Source: Tigriopus japonicus
Taxonomy: Eukaryota > Arthropoda > Copepoda > Harpacticoida > Harpacticidae
Reading direction: 5' to 3'
DNA: 64,000 nt
Assembly: GCA_010645155.1 (NCBI GenBank)
Contig: CM021317.1
Span: forward strand, 921,330 to 985,329
Positions 24,057-35,639 of this stretch are shown here, piece by piece. Position 1 is the stretch's first letter. Each line of letters starts with the position of its first letter. The notes under the pieces are model-generated. The model made no database searches and was not told the origin of the DNA. It saw nothing but the letters and a program-made list of their open reading frames with translations. The position numbers were made by a program, and so were the translations under genes.

Positions 24057-25169
24057 CTAGAGCTCTATATTAGAAAGAGTACAATCATATCCAACGCCAT
24101 CTAGTTGATTTGGCTCGCAACTGCTCGCCATTCCCAAAACAATGCAAAAGTACCCTCTAAGCTGAACAACTTTTCCAAAATATGAGAACAAGGTAACAAC
24201 TTTTGAGAAAGTAAAGGGCCTAGAACCTTAATGAAGGGGTTCAAAATGACCTATTAGTGTGTTTCAAATGATTCAAAGCTGAATTACTTGTAAAATTAAG
24301 TTTAAAACCTAAAAGACCAAAAGAAAAATGAATATCTCACCCCTCACTCTGATCAATGCTTTTCAGAGAAAACGTTCGCAATCAGGGCTCCTACCATAAA
24401 AATGTGTCAGATAGAATATTGATAGAGAGGAGAATGTTGAGTTTTCCTTTCCTTACTTATCAACCCTGAAATGTTGAGTCAAGTCCTTCAAGTCCTTGTT
24501 TGCCCACTGGGCTCAGTGCGGAGAGCGAGAGAGAGAGAGCGAGAGAGAGAGAGAAAGCTGGCCCGGCCCAGCAATCCTATTTGTTCCCTTCTTAACAAGT
24601 GCCAGTGGGCAAGCTGGGCAAGCCATCTGAAGCTAGCAAGCATTTGACTGGACTCCCCTGCTGGCCACCACCAGCTACTCCTGTGATCTTGCATATCAAT
24701 GGGTAGGTGGGCAAGTTTAAATTGCAGTCAGGGGTGAAGTCAAGAGAGGAAGAAAATAATTCCCTGCGCTCTTTTTCAGCAATGACCATGACAGCCAAGC
24801 ACAAGAGAGAAGAGAATTCAGCAGCCCTGCAATTTCATTTCCAATCACATTGTTGCCATCACCACTTGCATCAATATGTCCAAGGGGATAGATTTTCATT
24901 CTCTTAATGTCTTTTAAAGTTTTAAACCTAATTTTACAAGTAATGCAATCTTAACTCATTTGAAGCACACTAACAGTTCATTTTGGACCCCTTCATAAGG
25001 GTTCTAGGCCCCTTGTTTCTCAAAAGTTGCTATCTTGGTCTCATATTTTGGAAAATTTGTTCAGCTTAGAGCGGACTCGTGCATCCTTTTGGGAACGGCG
25101 AGCAGTTGCGAGCAGAATGAACCAGATGGCGTTGGATATGATTGTACTCTTTCTAATATAGAGCTCTAG
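24057..25169. mobile_element. Foldback-type element, 1.1 kb, 6-bp target duplication
   Basis: The ends CTAGAGCTCTATATTAG and their complement open inverted arms of about 260 bp (24057-24317 and 24909-25169) with scattered mismatches. TTTTAC flanks both ends (24051-24056 and 25170-25175), a 6-bp direct duplication. The interior has a GA-rich microsatellite (about 24521-24554) and no credible ORF. Confidence 0.78.
24521..24554. repeat. (GA)n microsatellite inside the foldback element
   Basis: Repeated GA dinucleotides, broken twice by C. Confidence 0.85.
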
Positions 25170-25731
25170 TTTTACCTTTGCTTATCCCAAGCCACAAGTA
25201 AATATTTTTTTTGATGAACATTTCAAAAAGTACCCTTATTCCTCTGTTGAAAAATTGACTTTCTGCCTGAGAGAGGTCAGCAATGATTGTCATTTTTTGT
25301 TGAATTTATGCGACCTCCAAGTATTGGTAGGTGTCATGACCAAAACTTTTGAGCTCTATGCAATAAATGATACAAAGCTTCTACTCTTCTACTTTAATTG
25401 AATAACTAGGTCATGCGTTCGAAAGGCAAGACTCAAATGAAACTTTGTCCAACAGACAATCAGCAGACAAAGTTCATTCCTAGAAGTACTTCAGTGCTTT
25501 TGTGTTGAACAATTCAAGCCTAAACAACGACATTAGTAAGACATTTATCTTCCTTTTCCAACACATTGATGAGCAAATAAGCTGTAGGTACTTTTGTGCT
25601 CAGTTTGATTCAATTGTTTTGCATGTAGCAATCTGTTGAAAAGATGATGCTGCCTAGACATTTTTAAATTAATTACAATTACTTAATTTTCTAAAGCGAT
25701 GAGCATTTGTTTATTACATACATTATCTAAT

Positions 25732-26096
25732 NNNNNNNNNNNNNNNNNNNNNNNNNNNNNNNNNNNNNNNNNNNNNNNNNNNNNNNNNNNNNNNNNNNNN
25801 NNNNNNNNNNNNNNNNNNNNNNNNNNNNNNNNNNNNNNNNNNNNNNNNNNNNNNNNNNNNNNNNNNNNNNNNNNNNNNNNNNNNNNNNNNNNNNNNNNNN
25901 NNNNNNNNNNNNNNNNNNNNNNNNNNNNNNNNNNNNNNNNNNNNNNNNNNNNNNNNNNNNNNNNNNNNNNNNNNNNNNNNNNNNNNNNNNNNNNNNNNNN
26001 NNNNNNNNNNNNNNNNNNNNNNNNNNNNNNNNNNNNNNNNNNNNNNNNNNNNNNNNNNNNNNNNNNNNNNNNNNNNNNNNNNNNNNNNNNNNNNNN
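25732..26096. other. Assembly gap (365 N)
   Basis: A run of N with AT-rich flanks. Open frames crossing it are artefacts. Confidence 0.99.
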
Positions 26097-28687
26097 TTAT
26101 TTTGTTGGTTCACTCAAATCACCAAGAGGCGAGTTTGAAGAGCCATTGGTGTACAAAAGAAAGTTAAAAAATTGGACTTCAAATCATCAAACGAGATTAT
26201 AGAAGCAAGTTATTGTCCGTGTTGCTCTGCATCAGGGCAACCATATTTCATTTCTCAAACAAGCACTATTATTTGTGGTATTTCATTGTATCCAAACACT
26301 TTTTGTGCTGAAAATTTCCTGAAACGTTGATGTTCTTTGGTCCATAAATTACCCAGAGTCACAGTATAGGGTAAAATAATTAAATTATTACTCGAAATTG
26401 TTATTACCAACTTTTCGTATACATGTGAAAAACAGTTGTAATTTGTAATTGAAAATTGTCAACTACATCGGTAATTTGTAAAACGAGTCCCATAGAAACA
26501 AAGTGCATAAATACTCGTCATGCAACCTTCAACATACTCACCTAGATTGCCGATTATGACTTGATATATCCCAAAAAAACTCGACAGTTGTTTTATCGAA
26601 CGAGAGCATTGTTCGTTCGCATTCAAGGCTGGCTATAAAATGCATTGCGTCAACTGATCGATAAAAGTAAAAGAAGGTCAAGTAGTCAGATATCTATTGC
26701 CATCCACTAATGTCATTTTATTGCATCATATGTTTTTAACATCTTGTAATTTTTTTGTTGATAAGTTTGTCGGCTTTGGATTCTTTTTCATATACCTGGA
26801 TTGTTTCTCTTGTTTTTATTTTTTCAAAAAGGGAATACTTTTGGGTCCAAGAAAGAAAGAAATTAGGCATACACGGAGGTTCGAGTGATCACGTCAAAAA
26901 TCGTTTCGCCTGTGGATGAAGGGGATGAACCAAGAGAAAAGGCTTGATCGGCAACTTTTGGCAGTTTACAGGTTTTGGCATTTCACACACCGGCCTTATG
27001 ATTTATTGGTTATGAAGATGGTTGAATTGCATGTTTAGACGCTTTGACTGTGTGTTTTGCCAGAATCCGCACAATCCATTGTTTTAATTAAAAAATAACA
27101 AGGACCTTGAATAGAACATTGTCATTAAATCGAAACAGGTGTTTAACACCACATTTTGTTGAATGAATTTATGGTTTCAAAGTTAAACGGTTTAAATTTT
27201 TGTGTTTATGTAGTAATAGTGGTCTTTTATTGCAAATTTTTTCATGCAAGAATGAAAAAATACATTGAGAATATTTTTTCAAAATCCTAAACTTTTTTTT
27301 TCAAACTTGTAGTCCAACCTTTTCCCATAAAATACCTTTTCACAAGAAAAAAACTTGTCCCAAGTGTTAAAACTTCCAAGAAGTAGCTTCTTTTGCAGCA
27401 TTTCGTGAAGCAATCTGGAAGTTGTGGCGCCGAATGTGAGCACTCGCCAACTTTCCTCAGCACAGTGGGCGTTGTTCGTTGGTTCGAATCCTGGGCTTCC
27501 AGAGACCCATTGGCCCGTTGCTTAGATTTGCACGCTGCAGGGTCAGCGGCCAAAGTGTAGACCCTTTAAGACCATAATAAGTCTTGTAGACTTCAATATT
27601 TTTTTTTCAAAATTACAAGATAAGAATCCCGAAGTATCAAAAAATAGTTGTTTTGCGCAAATCCCTGTAAGAGCCCTTGGGTATGGATGAGATCATGACA
27701 TTGATGAAGTAATTGGGACAGTTGGCACAGTGCCTTGCAATTGTCCCTCAAAGTTTTGTGTTGGAGTGGGCTGTTTGGTATCCCAACATGTCTCACTGTT
27801 CCGGTTTGGCCAAAAAAAGAAGTCTATGAGCCTCAATTTGACCTGAAATCGACACTGGTTATGTCCTAAATACATCAAAATCCACACTTGGACCGCCAAC
27901 CCTGCATAGTCACGAATTTAACACCTTTCTTGGGTGAGGGACGATCGATAAGAAGTTTTTGTTGGAGCAGTGATATCCTCAAATGCAGACAGCCTTTTTT
28001 CAGGTCAAAACTTGTGGGAAGATCTAACTTCAGAAAAACGAAACTAATATTTCTTGTTGATATTTTTATTTCATTTATTTTGTAATTGAATTTTGTTTTT
28101 CTTTTGTTAAGCCCTAGGGGCTTTTGTACGTTTGGGACTGATGGTAAACACAACAATTTTAGCATATTTACATGATAATGCTCAGTAAAACGTTTTTGCA
28201 AGGTCTTTCGTTATATGATGGGGAAAATGATAAAAAGTTACAAAACATGCATAATCTATTCCAAAATAGATAAATATTTGAGTTAAATAATAAAAGGTAT
28301 ATTAATACAATTGTTACATCACAAATGAATTTGATAAAATGTTTGAGTGGACACGAACAAAATGGAGAGGGAATAAGCAGATAGTACAAATACAATTTTG
28401 ATTTTAGAAGGAGATGATGAAAATCTTGTTTATTACAAAAGAGTGGATATGATTTGTGCAAATAATAAGAAATAGCTCTCAATAAAATTTAAATTAGGGA
28501 TATTCATATGATGTAGGAATCCTTTCAACTAAAAATTTAGGACTCACCCTAAAAACACCCCATGGTTGGCATAAACCTTTGAAAAAGTTCTAAATATCAC
28601 CGCTCTAGCAATTGGAAAGATCGAGGATGAGGTCGTCCGCCATGCACAATAATCCCTTTTAGTCCAGCCAATGATGTAGAAAATTTG
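26097..28687. other. Gene-free stretch between the gap and the palindrome
   Basis: AT-rich, with no recognised coding region. At about 27470-27495 a B-box-like GGTTCGAATCC lies in a GC-richer patch; no matching A box or tRNA fold was found, so it is at most a tRNA relic. Confidence 0.5.
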
Positions 28688-29429
28688 TGTTAGCTCCAAG
28701 TATTGGAACACATCTTTTTACTTTGTTGGTGAGTTCTCTTGTGTCTAGTTCATGCTAAGATGTTTGAAATAAATTGTGTCAGGGTGTAGCTTTTGCGATT
28801 AATTTAGCATTGTGTCCTTCCTATCGCTTGAATTGTGCACCCCCCTCCCGCCAATCAGCTATTTTTTTAAAACATTGCCATATGCTGCCATAAATGCAGA
28901 ACTTTGGAAAATGGATAAAGTTATGAATGTTACCAAACACAAGTTTTGGCCAAGCAAAACTAAAAGATCAATATTTCACTAAAAAAAATTTGTTGAAATA
29001 TATTCAAAGTATCTTTGTAGTTCCCTCCTCATGTACCCAAATCATATTTCACCTGGTAAACATCCAGTTCATTTTGTCAACCACAGGTGAGTTGGTTACC
29101 TGCTGAAGAAAGATTGGCTTGATATCTACATTGGGGCAATTTACCACCACGCCCGAAATTGCTCATCAATTACATTATTACAAGATGGACCCTGTATTCC
29201 TTTGTGTTAGAGGAAACGCTAGAGGGGAAGATTTTTCAGCCAAGACATTTCGTTCAATTCTAAAATTTAGAAAGGGTGTCGGAAGAGTTCTGCAGTCCAC
29301 CTTTTACTTGTTCATTACCTGGGAAGTGATAATTTTTCATTGAGGGGTTCATTATTGCCTGATTTAATCCAACTTAAAATAGCTCCAGTATAGTGAAGTC
29401 CATATTATCTCCAAAATATTGGGGTGTTA

Positions 29430-29503
29430 GGGGATGATGGTTTAGCGCAGTTGGTTAACGCGCGACGCTCGGATTCATGGGTTCGATCCCAGGTCTCCTC
29501 CCC
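29430..29503 (+). repeat. tRNA-derived (SINE-like) sequence in left arm
   Basis: It contains the A box TAGCGCAGTTGG and the B box GGTTCGATCCC, with partly pairing ends (GGGGATG and CTCCTCCCC). The anticodon arm is too short and the T stem pairs poorly, so it is not a functional tRNA. The 3' tail has TTTACAACTAAGG, similar to the tail of the sequence near 54200, which suggests a SINE family. Confidence 0.55.
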
Positions 29504-30138
29504 TCCTACTTTACAACTAAGGATATAGTGGATAAGCGCCTTGAACGGCGCCACGAAAACCCAGAATGGGCCCATCACGTTGTCACTCTTCACAATGTAT
29601 TTAATGATAAAAAACAATAACCGACAATAATGTATCCAATGAGCAAATTGTTCGCAATAAGAAATTATAAAAAAATATTGAGTATTGTGCAATCACAATC
29701 GGTTGATCAAGGGGTGCGGCACCCTTTATTGAATATAGTCCTAGTTTACAAAAGTTCACTTTATGGAACATAAACCTTGCTTAGACTCACTCTCAGTGAT
29801 CCTTTGATGTACACGTAAAAAGACCTGCGCTGTTTGTGTTTCAAGATACTCTATGACGATAAATTCAAAGTACTCTCGGTAACATGACTTGCTTTATTTT
29901 GAACTGGACTTGGAGTACTTGTCACGTTGATGTGCAAGTGAATTTTTATCAGTTTGTTTTGATTTGTCAATTTGACTTTGTTAATCTTTTTTAACAAGAC
30001 TGTACTTAATTTTTGGGCGGTATCATGCAAGTGTTCATGTAAGATCCGGGCTGGATTACTCAGTGCATGCGCCTCAAAGTTATGCAATTACAATATTGAC
30101 CAATAAACGATTGATATGAATATCCATGCACTGTCATG

Positions 30139-30146
30139 TATAAAAA
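30139..30146 (+). promoter_or_regulatory. TATA box of saposin-like copy 2
   Basis: TATAAAAA lies 67 bp upstream of the ATG, which predicts transcription start near 30170 and a 5' UTR of about 35 nt. Confidence 0.8.
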
Positions 30147-30205
30147 CTGATTGCAAAATTTAGACTGCTCACTACGAAGTTGAAGAGAGAACATCCCTAG
30201 TCATC

Positions 30206-30751
30206 ATGAAATTTTTGAGCCTTTTCGCCGTTGTGGCCCTCGCCGCCACCGTCTCCGCTGACTGCGAGACCTGCAAGGTCGGTGTCAACGCCATCTTGGA
30301 CTTCTTGGGCTCCAACAGCGAGGTCACCGAGGAGGCCACCATCGTCAAGGATGCCTGCTGCCCCGCTCTGGATGACCCCGAGGGTTGCAACACCGGTGTG
30401 GACACTTGGTGGCCCGCCATTGTGGCCGCTCTTGAGGCCAGCGACAACATCGCCGCCATCGCTTGTGCTGCCCTTGACCCCAGCTGCATTGCCACCAAGG
30501 CCTGGGATTGCGACACCTGCAAGGCTCGATTGGACGACCTCTTGAACGTGGCCACCGGAGATGTGCAAACCGCCGCTCTTTTGGCCTACTTGAAGGGCCC
30601 CGCTTTCTGTGAGGATGCTTCCGTGAGCCCTGATGCCGCTGTCTGCGGAGACTTTGTGGATGCTTTGGCTCCTTGTGCCATCGATTCTCTCGTGGCCGTG
30701 GTCCGCGCTGAGCCCGAACGATTCTGCAATGAGATCTTCCAACTCTGCTAA
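30206..30751 (+). CDS. Secreted two-domain saposin-like protein, copy 2
   Basis: An intronless 181-residue protein with the architecture of copy 1: an 18-residue signal peptide, then two seven-cysteine saposin-like units. The protein is identical to copy 4, its mirror image in the other palindrome arm. Diagnostic residues are Phe33, Ala84, Ala138-Ser139 and Glu171, a combination found in no copy outside the arms. The gene has a good TATA box and a nearby AATAAA, so it looks expressed. The complementary strand is also open throughout, which follows from GC-rich codon choice and is not a second gene. Confidence 0.94.
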   Translation: MKFLSLFAVVALAATVSADCETCKVGVNAILDFLGSNSEVTEEATIVKDACCPALDDPEGCNTGVDTWWPAIVAALEASDNIAAIACAALDPSCIATKAWDCDTCKARLDDLLNVATGDVQTAALLAYLKGPAFCEDASVSPDAAVCGDFVDALAPCAIDSLVAVVRAEPERFCNEIFQLC

Positions 30752-30760
30752 TTTTTAGAG

Positions 30761-30766
30761 AATAAA
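30761..30766 (+). terminator. Polyadenylation signal of saposin-like copy 2
   Basis: AATAAACAG begins 10 bp after the stop codon, as in copies 1 and 4. Confidence 0.75.
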
Positions 30767-31597
30767 CAGGTCACTTATACAAAATCGTTTCTTTCTTGTG
30801 ACAAAGATAAGCTTGGAAATTGAAATATTCAAGGGTAAAACAGTTTTCCTGATAACAAATAATGTTTCTTGTTGCACATTTTGAATTATTTTACTTGAGG
30901 TAAAGTATTGAATCATTTATTGAAATACCAACCATTATTACAAGTAAAATGACTTGAAAAAAAAATGACACGTTCAAAAACATGAAAAAACACTTCAAAT
31001 TTAAAAAAAAGTGTCAGGTTTTCAGTTTCGCTCAGTATAATGAGTACAAATATCGGTGGTCAGTTTTTTCATGTGAAAATTCGCCCCTCTCTTTTCTTGG
31101 GACGCCCAAAGTTTTCTTGACTTCCTCTGATCAGACTTCCACTAGGAGATTGGTAGCATCGTTCGTTATCGATTCGCCCTCACATTACCCCGTATGGTAG
31201 TCTTCGGCCAGACATTGTTGGTTACCCCCTCCCACCTACAGAAGCCAATGGGCTTCTTTAGTCCCACCTTACACACATTCATGGGAGGACTCAACCTCCA
31301 GTTCCAATGTTGCAACACGCCGATTCCCTTGGTCGAAATCGCCTCTCCTATTAAGACAAGAACGAAACATGCCTTGTCCAAATTTCTGATTAAAGGAGGA
31401 AAACACAGGCTTCCTTTGGAAAGAATCGCTACAATCGTCGAATTGGTGGCTATCTTCTTCCGGAAAAGGTTCTTCCCGCGGTTTATCAATCTTTGTCCAG
31501 CATGTTCTCCACATGCTCTGCCATCATGGAAGCCTCAATAGCCTCGCCCAATTTCCTTGCTTCCCTTTCCAAAACCGCAGACTTCAGGGATATTGGT

Positions 31598-31937
31598 TAG
31601 TGATGGACCGAAAGGGCACAAAACTGAAACCGAAAGTTTCGGCCGAAAGAGGGCTTAACCGAAACCGAAACCGAAAGCAGCTGATTACAAAATTGTTCAA
31701 ATGCAAAATTTGCCTTAAAAATTAGAATGCTCATGTGTTCGATGTTGGGTAGTCGCAAATTTTGAAAAATCGGAGAACTTAAATTTCAGAGGTTTTTGGA
31801 CCAATTTTTTTTTGATTTTGTTGTCAAAATCCATTTTACATATTGCTTGATTGTTTTCGGTTTCGGTAGGCATAACCGAAACCGAAACCGAAATTTCGGC
31901 CGTAATTTCGGCCGAAAGCGCTTTCGGTCCATCACTA
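31598..31937. mobile_element. 340-bp TIR element (hAT-like) in left arm
   Basis: The ends TAGTGATGGACCGAAAG and CTTTCGGTCCATCACTA are flanked by ATATTGGT and ATATTTGT, matching at 7 of 8 positions, consistent with an 8-bp hAT duplication. Subterminal regions repeat the hexamer CCGAAA and its complement. A fragment with the same end starts at 32151. Confidence 0.75.
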
Positions 31938-32443
31938 ATATTTGTAGTCCTTTTCCAAAGGCATCTCTTTGGAGGCGAACTTATAGAAATTAACCTTCAC
32001 ACCATTCTTCACTCACCCAAGCAGGTGTTCCAAAGTCACCCTTCTCTATCTGAAAGAACTTTTATGTTTATGTTTATTGCAACTAGAGGTCATGTCAACG
32101 GTTGAAATATAAAGGTGTATAAATTACTAAGCAAAAATGTTTAAAAAAACTAGTGATGGACTGAAAGAGCTTTCGGTCGAAATTTTGGTTCGATCATGCC
32201 TACCGAAACCGAAAACAGACATGAACTTTCAAGAACGGAGTTCAAAATTAAAGTCGAAGGTTTTTTATCAAAAACACCTTGAACCTCAACTCAATTGTTC
32301 GGATTAAAAAAATCAGAATCTCCAAACGTCGTACTCTTGATCGTGGTTCGCGGAGAACGTTATAACTGGAGAGCGACGCGTCAATCACATTTTGCAAGAA
32401 GAGAGCAACACAATTTATGGTGTTTAGCAAAGAAAAAGGGAAA

Positions 32444-32764
32444 GAAGCATTTATATGATTTATTATGCTCAAAGTTCTGACTTCTAGCCTCGTCATCCAG
32501 AGAAATACAACGGTTTTTGGAAATAACGAAAATAAGTCGAAACTTTGAGCAGGGGAAAAAGCAAAAGGGCCCTTGTTAAAGGTTTCCTTCTGCATAGCCT
32601 ACAGTTACAGAAAGAAACTCCTTGACTCCCTAAATTTCCTTTAAAACCTTTTTACCAAAAGTGTTAATGGCAAAAATCATATCCAAACCACCTTGTTGAA
32701 CATTTTTTTGCAAGATCCGCATTTCAGCACACATATTTTGCATGTATTTCAAACCATCAAAGAA
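32444..32764. other. Palindrome spacer downstream of copy 3
   Basis: Unique sequence. The last ~30 bp before the copy 3 stop (TGCATGTATTTCAAACC and following) match the 3' flank of copy 5. No AATAAA was found close to the stop. Confidence 0.6.
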
Positions 32765-33310
32765 TTAGCAAAGTTGGAAGATCTCATTGCAAAATCGATC
32801 AGGTTCAGCACGGACCACGGCCACGAGAGAATCGATGGCACAAGGAGCCAAAGCATCCACAAAGTCTCCGCAGACAGCGGCATCAGGGCTCACGGTTTCA
32901 TCCTCACAGAAAGCGGGGCCCTTCAAGTAGGCCAAGAGAGCGGCGGTTTGCACATCTCCGGTGGCCACGTTCAAGAGGTCGTCCAATCGAGCCTTGCAGG
33001 TGTCGCAATCCCAGGCCTTGGTGGCAATGCAGCTGGGGTCAAGGGCAGCACAAGCGATGTCGGCAATGTTGTCGCTGGCCTCAAGAGCGGCCACAATGGC
33101 GGGCCACCAGGTGTCCACACCGGTGTTGCAACCCTCGGGGTCATCCAGAGCGGGGCAGCAGGCATCCTTGACGATGGTGGCCTCCTCGGTGACCTCGCTG
33201 TCAGAGCCTAAGAAGTCCAAGACGGCGTTGACACCGACCTTGCAGGTCTCGCAGTCAGCGGAGACGGTGGCAGCGAGGGCCAAAACAGCGAAAAGGCTCA
33301 AGAATTTCAT
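32765..33310 (-). CDS. Secreted two-domain saposin-like protein, copy 3 (palindrome spacer)
   Basis: An intact intronless 181-residue member of the family. It differs from the others at Leu10, Val30 and Asp37, and carries Phe33, Asp84, Glu138-Thr139 and Asp171. All 14 mature cysteines are kept. Its 3' flank resembles copy 5 rather than copies 1, 2 and 4. Only 33 bp separate the ATG from the inner edge of the right palindrome arm, so the region where the other copies carry a TATA box is arm sequence. The best match there is a weak AATTTATGG about 65 bp upstream. Expression is therefore uncertain although the ORF is intact. Confidence 0.92.
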   Translation of the reverse strand: MKFLSLFAVLALAATVSADCETCKVGVNAVLDFLGSDSEVTEEATIVKDACCPALDDPEGCNTGVDTWWPAIVAALEASDNIADIACAALDPSCIATKAWDCDTCKARLDDLLNVATGDVQTAALLAYLKGPAFCEDETVSPDAAVCGDFVDALAPCAIDSLVAVVRAEPDRFCNEIFQLC

Positions 33311-33849
33311 GGCGAGTTATGTAAGATGTATGTATGTATGTATTTTCCCTTTCTCTTTGCTAAACACCATAAATTGTGTTGCTCTCTTCTTGCAAAATGT
33401 GATTGACGCGTCGCTCTCCAGTTATAACGTTCTCCGCGAACCACGATCAAGAGTACGACGTTTGGAGATTCTGATTTTTTTAATCCGAACAATTGAGTTG
33501 AGGTTCAAGGTGTTTTTGATAAAAAACCTTCGACTTTAATTTTGAACTCCGTTCTTGAAAGTTCATGTCTGTTTTCGGTTTCGGTAGGCATGATCGAACC
33601 AAAATTTCGACCGAAAGCTCTTTCAGTCCATCACTAGTTTTTTTAAACATTTTTGCTTAGTAATTTATACACCTTTATATTTCAACCGTTGACATGACCT
33701 CTAGTTGCAATAAACATAAACATAAAAGTTCTTTCAGATAGAGAAGGGTGACTTTGGAACACCTGCTTGGGTGAGTGAAGAATGGTGTGAAGGTTAATTT
33801 CTATAAGTTCGCCTCCAAAGAGATGCCTTTGGAAAAGGACTACAAATAT

Positions 33850-34189
33850 TAGTGATGGACCGAAAGCGCTTTCGGCCGAAATTACGGCCGAAATTTCGGT
33901 TTCGGTTTCGGTTATGCCTACCGAAACCGAAAACAATCAAGCAATATGTAAAATGGATTTTGACAACAAAATCAAAAAAAAATTGGTCCAAAAACCTCTG
34001 AAATTTAAGTTCTCCGATTTTTCAAAATTTGCGACTACCCAACATCGAACACATGAGCATTCTAATTTTTAAGGCAAATTTTGCATTTGAACAATTTTGT
34101 AATCAGCTGCTTTCGGTTTCGGTTTCGGTTAAGCCCTCTTTCGGCCGAAACTTTCGGTTTCAGTTTTGTGCCCTTTCGGTCCATCACTA
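33850..34189. mobile_element. 340-bp TIR element (hAT-like) in right arm
   Basis: Mirror copy of the element at 31598-31937, with the same ends and duplication. It was most likely copied along with the arm rather than inserted independently. Confidence 0.75.
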
Positions 34190-35019
34190 ACCAATATCCC
34201 TGAAGTCTGCGGTTTTGGAAAGGGAAGCAAGGAAATTGGGCGAGGCTATTGAGGCTTCCATGATGGCAGAGCATGTGGAGAACATGCTGGACAAAGATTG
34301 ATAAACCGCGGGAAGAACCTTTTCCGGAAGAAGATAGCCACCAATTCGACGATTGTAGCGATTCTTTCCAAAGGAAGCCTGTGTTTTCCTCCTTTAATCA
34401 GAAATTTGGACAAGGCATGTTTCGTTCTTGTCTTAATAGGAGAGGCGATTTCGACCAAGGGAATCGGCGTGTTGCAACATTGGAACTGGAGGTTGAGTCC
34501 TCCCATGAATGTGTGTAAGGTGGGACTAAAGAAGCCCATTGGCTTCTGTAGGTGGGAGGGGGTAACCAACAATGTCTGGCCGAAGACTACCATACGGGGT
34601 AATGTGAGGGCGAATCGATAACGAACGATGCTACCAATCTCCTAGTGGAAGTCTGATCAGAGGAAGTCAAGAAAACTTTGGGCGTCCCAAGAAAAGAGAG
34701 GGGCGAATTTTCACATGAAAAAACTGACCACCGATATTTGTACTCATTATACTGAGCGAAACTGAAAACCTGACACTTTTTTTTAAATTTGAAGTGTTTT
34801 TTCATGTTTTTGAACGTGTCATTTTTTTTCAAGTCATTTTACTTGTAATAATGGTTGGTATTTCAATAAATGATTCAATACTTTACCTCAAGTAAAATAA
34901 TTCAAAATGTGCAACAAGAAACATTATTTGTTATCAGGAAAACTGTTTTACCCTTGAATATTTCAATTTCCAAGCTTATCTTTGTCACAAGAAAGAAACG
35001 ATTTTGTATAAGTGACCTG

Positions 35020-35025
35020 TTTATT
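35020..35025 (-). terminator. Polyadenylation signal of saposin-like copy 4
   Basis: AATAAA on the minus strand, mirrored from copy 2. Confidence 0.75.
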
Positions 35026-35034
35026 CTCTAAAAA

Positions 35035-35580
35035 TTAGCAGAGTTGGAAGATCTCATTGCAGAATCGTTCGGGCTCAGCGCGGACCACGGCCACGAGAGA
35101 ATCGATGGCACAAGGAGCCAAAGCATCCACAAAGTCTCCGCAGACAGCGGCATCAGGGCTCACGGAAGCATCCTCACAGAAAGCGGGGCCCTTCAAGTAG
35201 GCCAAAAGAGCGGCGGTTTGCACATCTCCGGTGGCCACGTTCAAGAGGTCGTCCAATCGAGCCTTGCAGGTGTCGCAATCCCAGGCCTTGGTGGCAATGC
35301 AGCTGGGGTCAAGGGCAGCACAAGCGATGGCGGCGATGTTGTCGCTGGCCTCAAGAGCGGCCACAATGGCGGGCCACCAAGTGTCCACACCGGTGTTGCA
35401 ACCCTCGGGGTCATCCAGAGCGGGGCAGCAGGCATCCTTGACGATGGTGGCCTCCTCGGTGACCTCGCTGTTGGAGCCCAAGAAGTCCAAGATGGCGTTG
35501 ACACCGACCTTGCAGGTCTCGCAGTCAGCGGAGACGGTGGCGGCGAGGGCCACAACGGCGAAAAGGCTCAAAAATTTCAT
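35035..35580 (-). CDS. Secreted two-domain saposin-like protein, copy 4
   Basis: The protein is identical to copy 2, and the DNA is identical wherever I compared it. It has an 18-residue signal peptide followed by two saposin-like units with seven cysteines each. Promoter and 3' signal are mirrored too, so copies 2 and 4 should be transcribed toward each other and toward the spacer. If the palindrome is an assembly artefact, this gene and copy 2 may be a single locus. Confidence 0.93.
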   Translation of the reverse strand: MKFLSLFAVVALAATVSADCETCKVGVNAILDFLGSNSEVTEEATIVKDACCPALDDPEGCNTGVDTWWPAIVAALEASDNIAAIACAALDPSCIATKAWDCDTCKARLDDLLNVATGDVQTAALLAYLKGPAFCEDASVSPDAAVCGDFVDALAPCAIDSLVAVVRAEPERFCNEIFQLC

Positions 35581-35639
35581 GATGACTAGGGATGTTCTCT
35601 CTTCAACTTCGTAGTGAGCAGTCTAAATTTTGCAATCAG

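Larger units (their letters stand above)
28688..32443. repeat. Left arm of a large inverted repeat (about 3.76 kb)
   Basis: Position x pairs with 65786-x in the outer part and 65787-x in the inner part. The differences I found are A at 28773 versus C on the equivalent strand at 37013, a 9-versus-8 A homopolymer near 30957-30965, and one mismatch at 32434/33353. The arm carries saposin-like copy 2, a tRNA-derived repeat and a 340-bp TIR element, all mirrored in the other arm. I compared many stretches, not every base. Confidence 0.95.

Noticed and set aside
25699..26202. Open frames across the N run
   Set aside because: They exist only because N codons carry no stops.
29430..29503. Functional tRNA gene
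   Set aside because: The length is right at 74 nt, but the space for the anticodon arm is too short and the T stem has mismatches, so it reads as a derivative.
30197..30742. Long open frames on the strand opposite each saposin-like gene (for example MEDLIAESFGLSADHG, 181 codons)
   Set aside because: They mirror the sense genes exactly and follow from GC-rich third positions, which remove antisense stops. They lack a signal peptide or recognisable domain.
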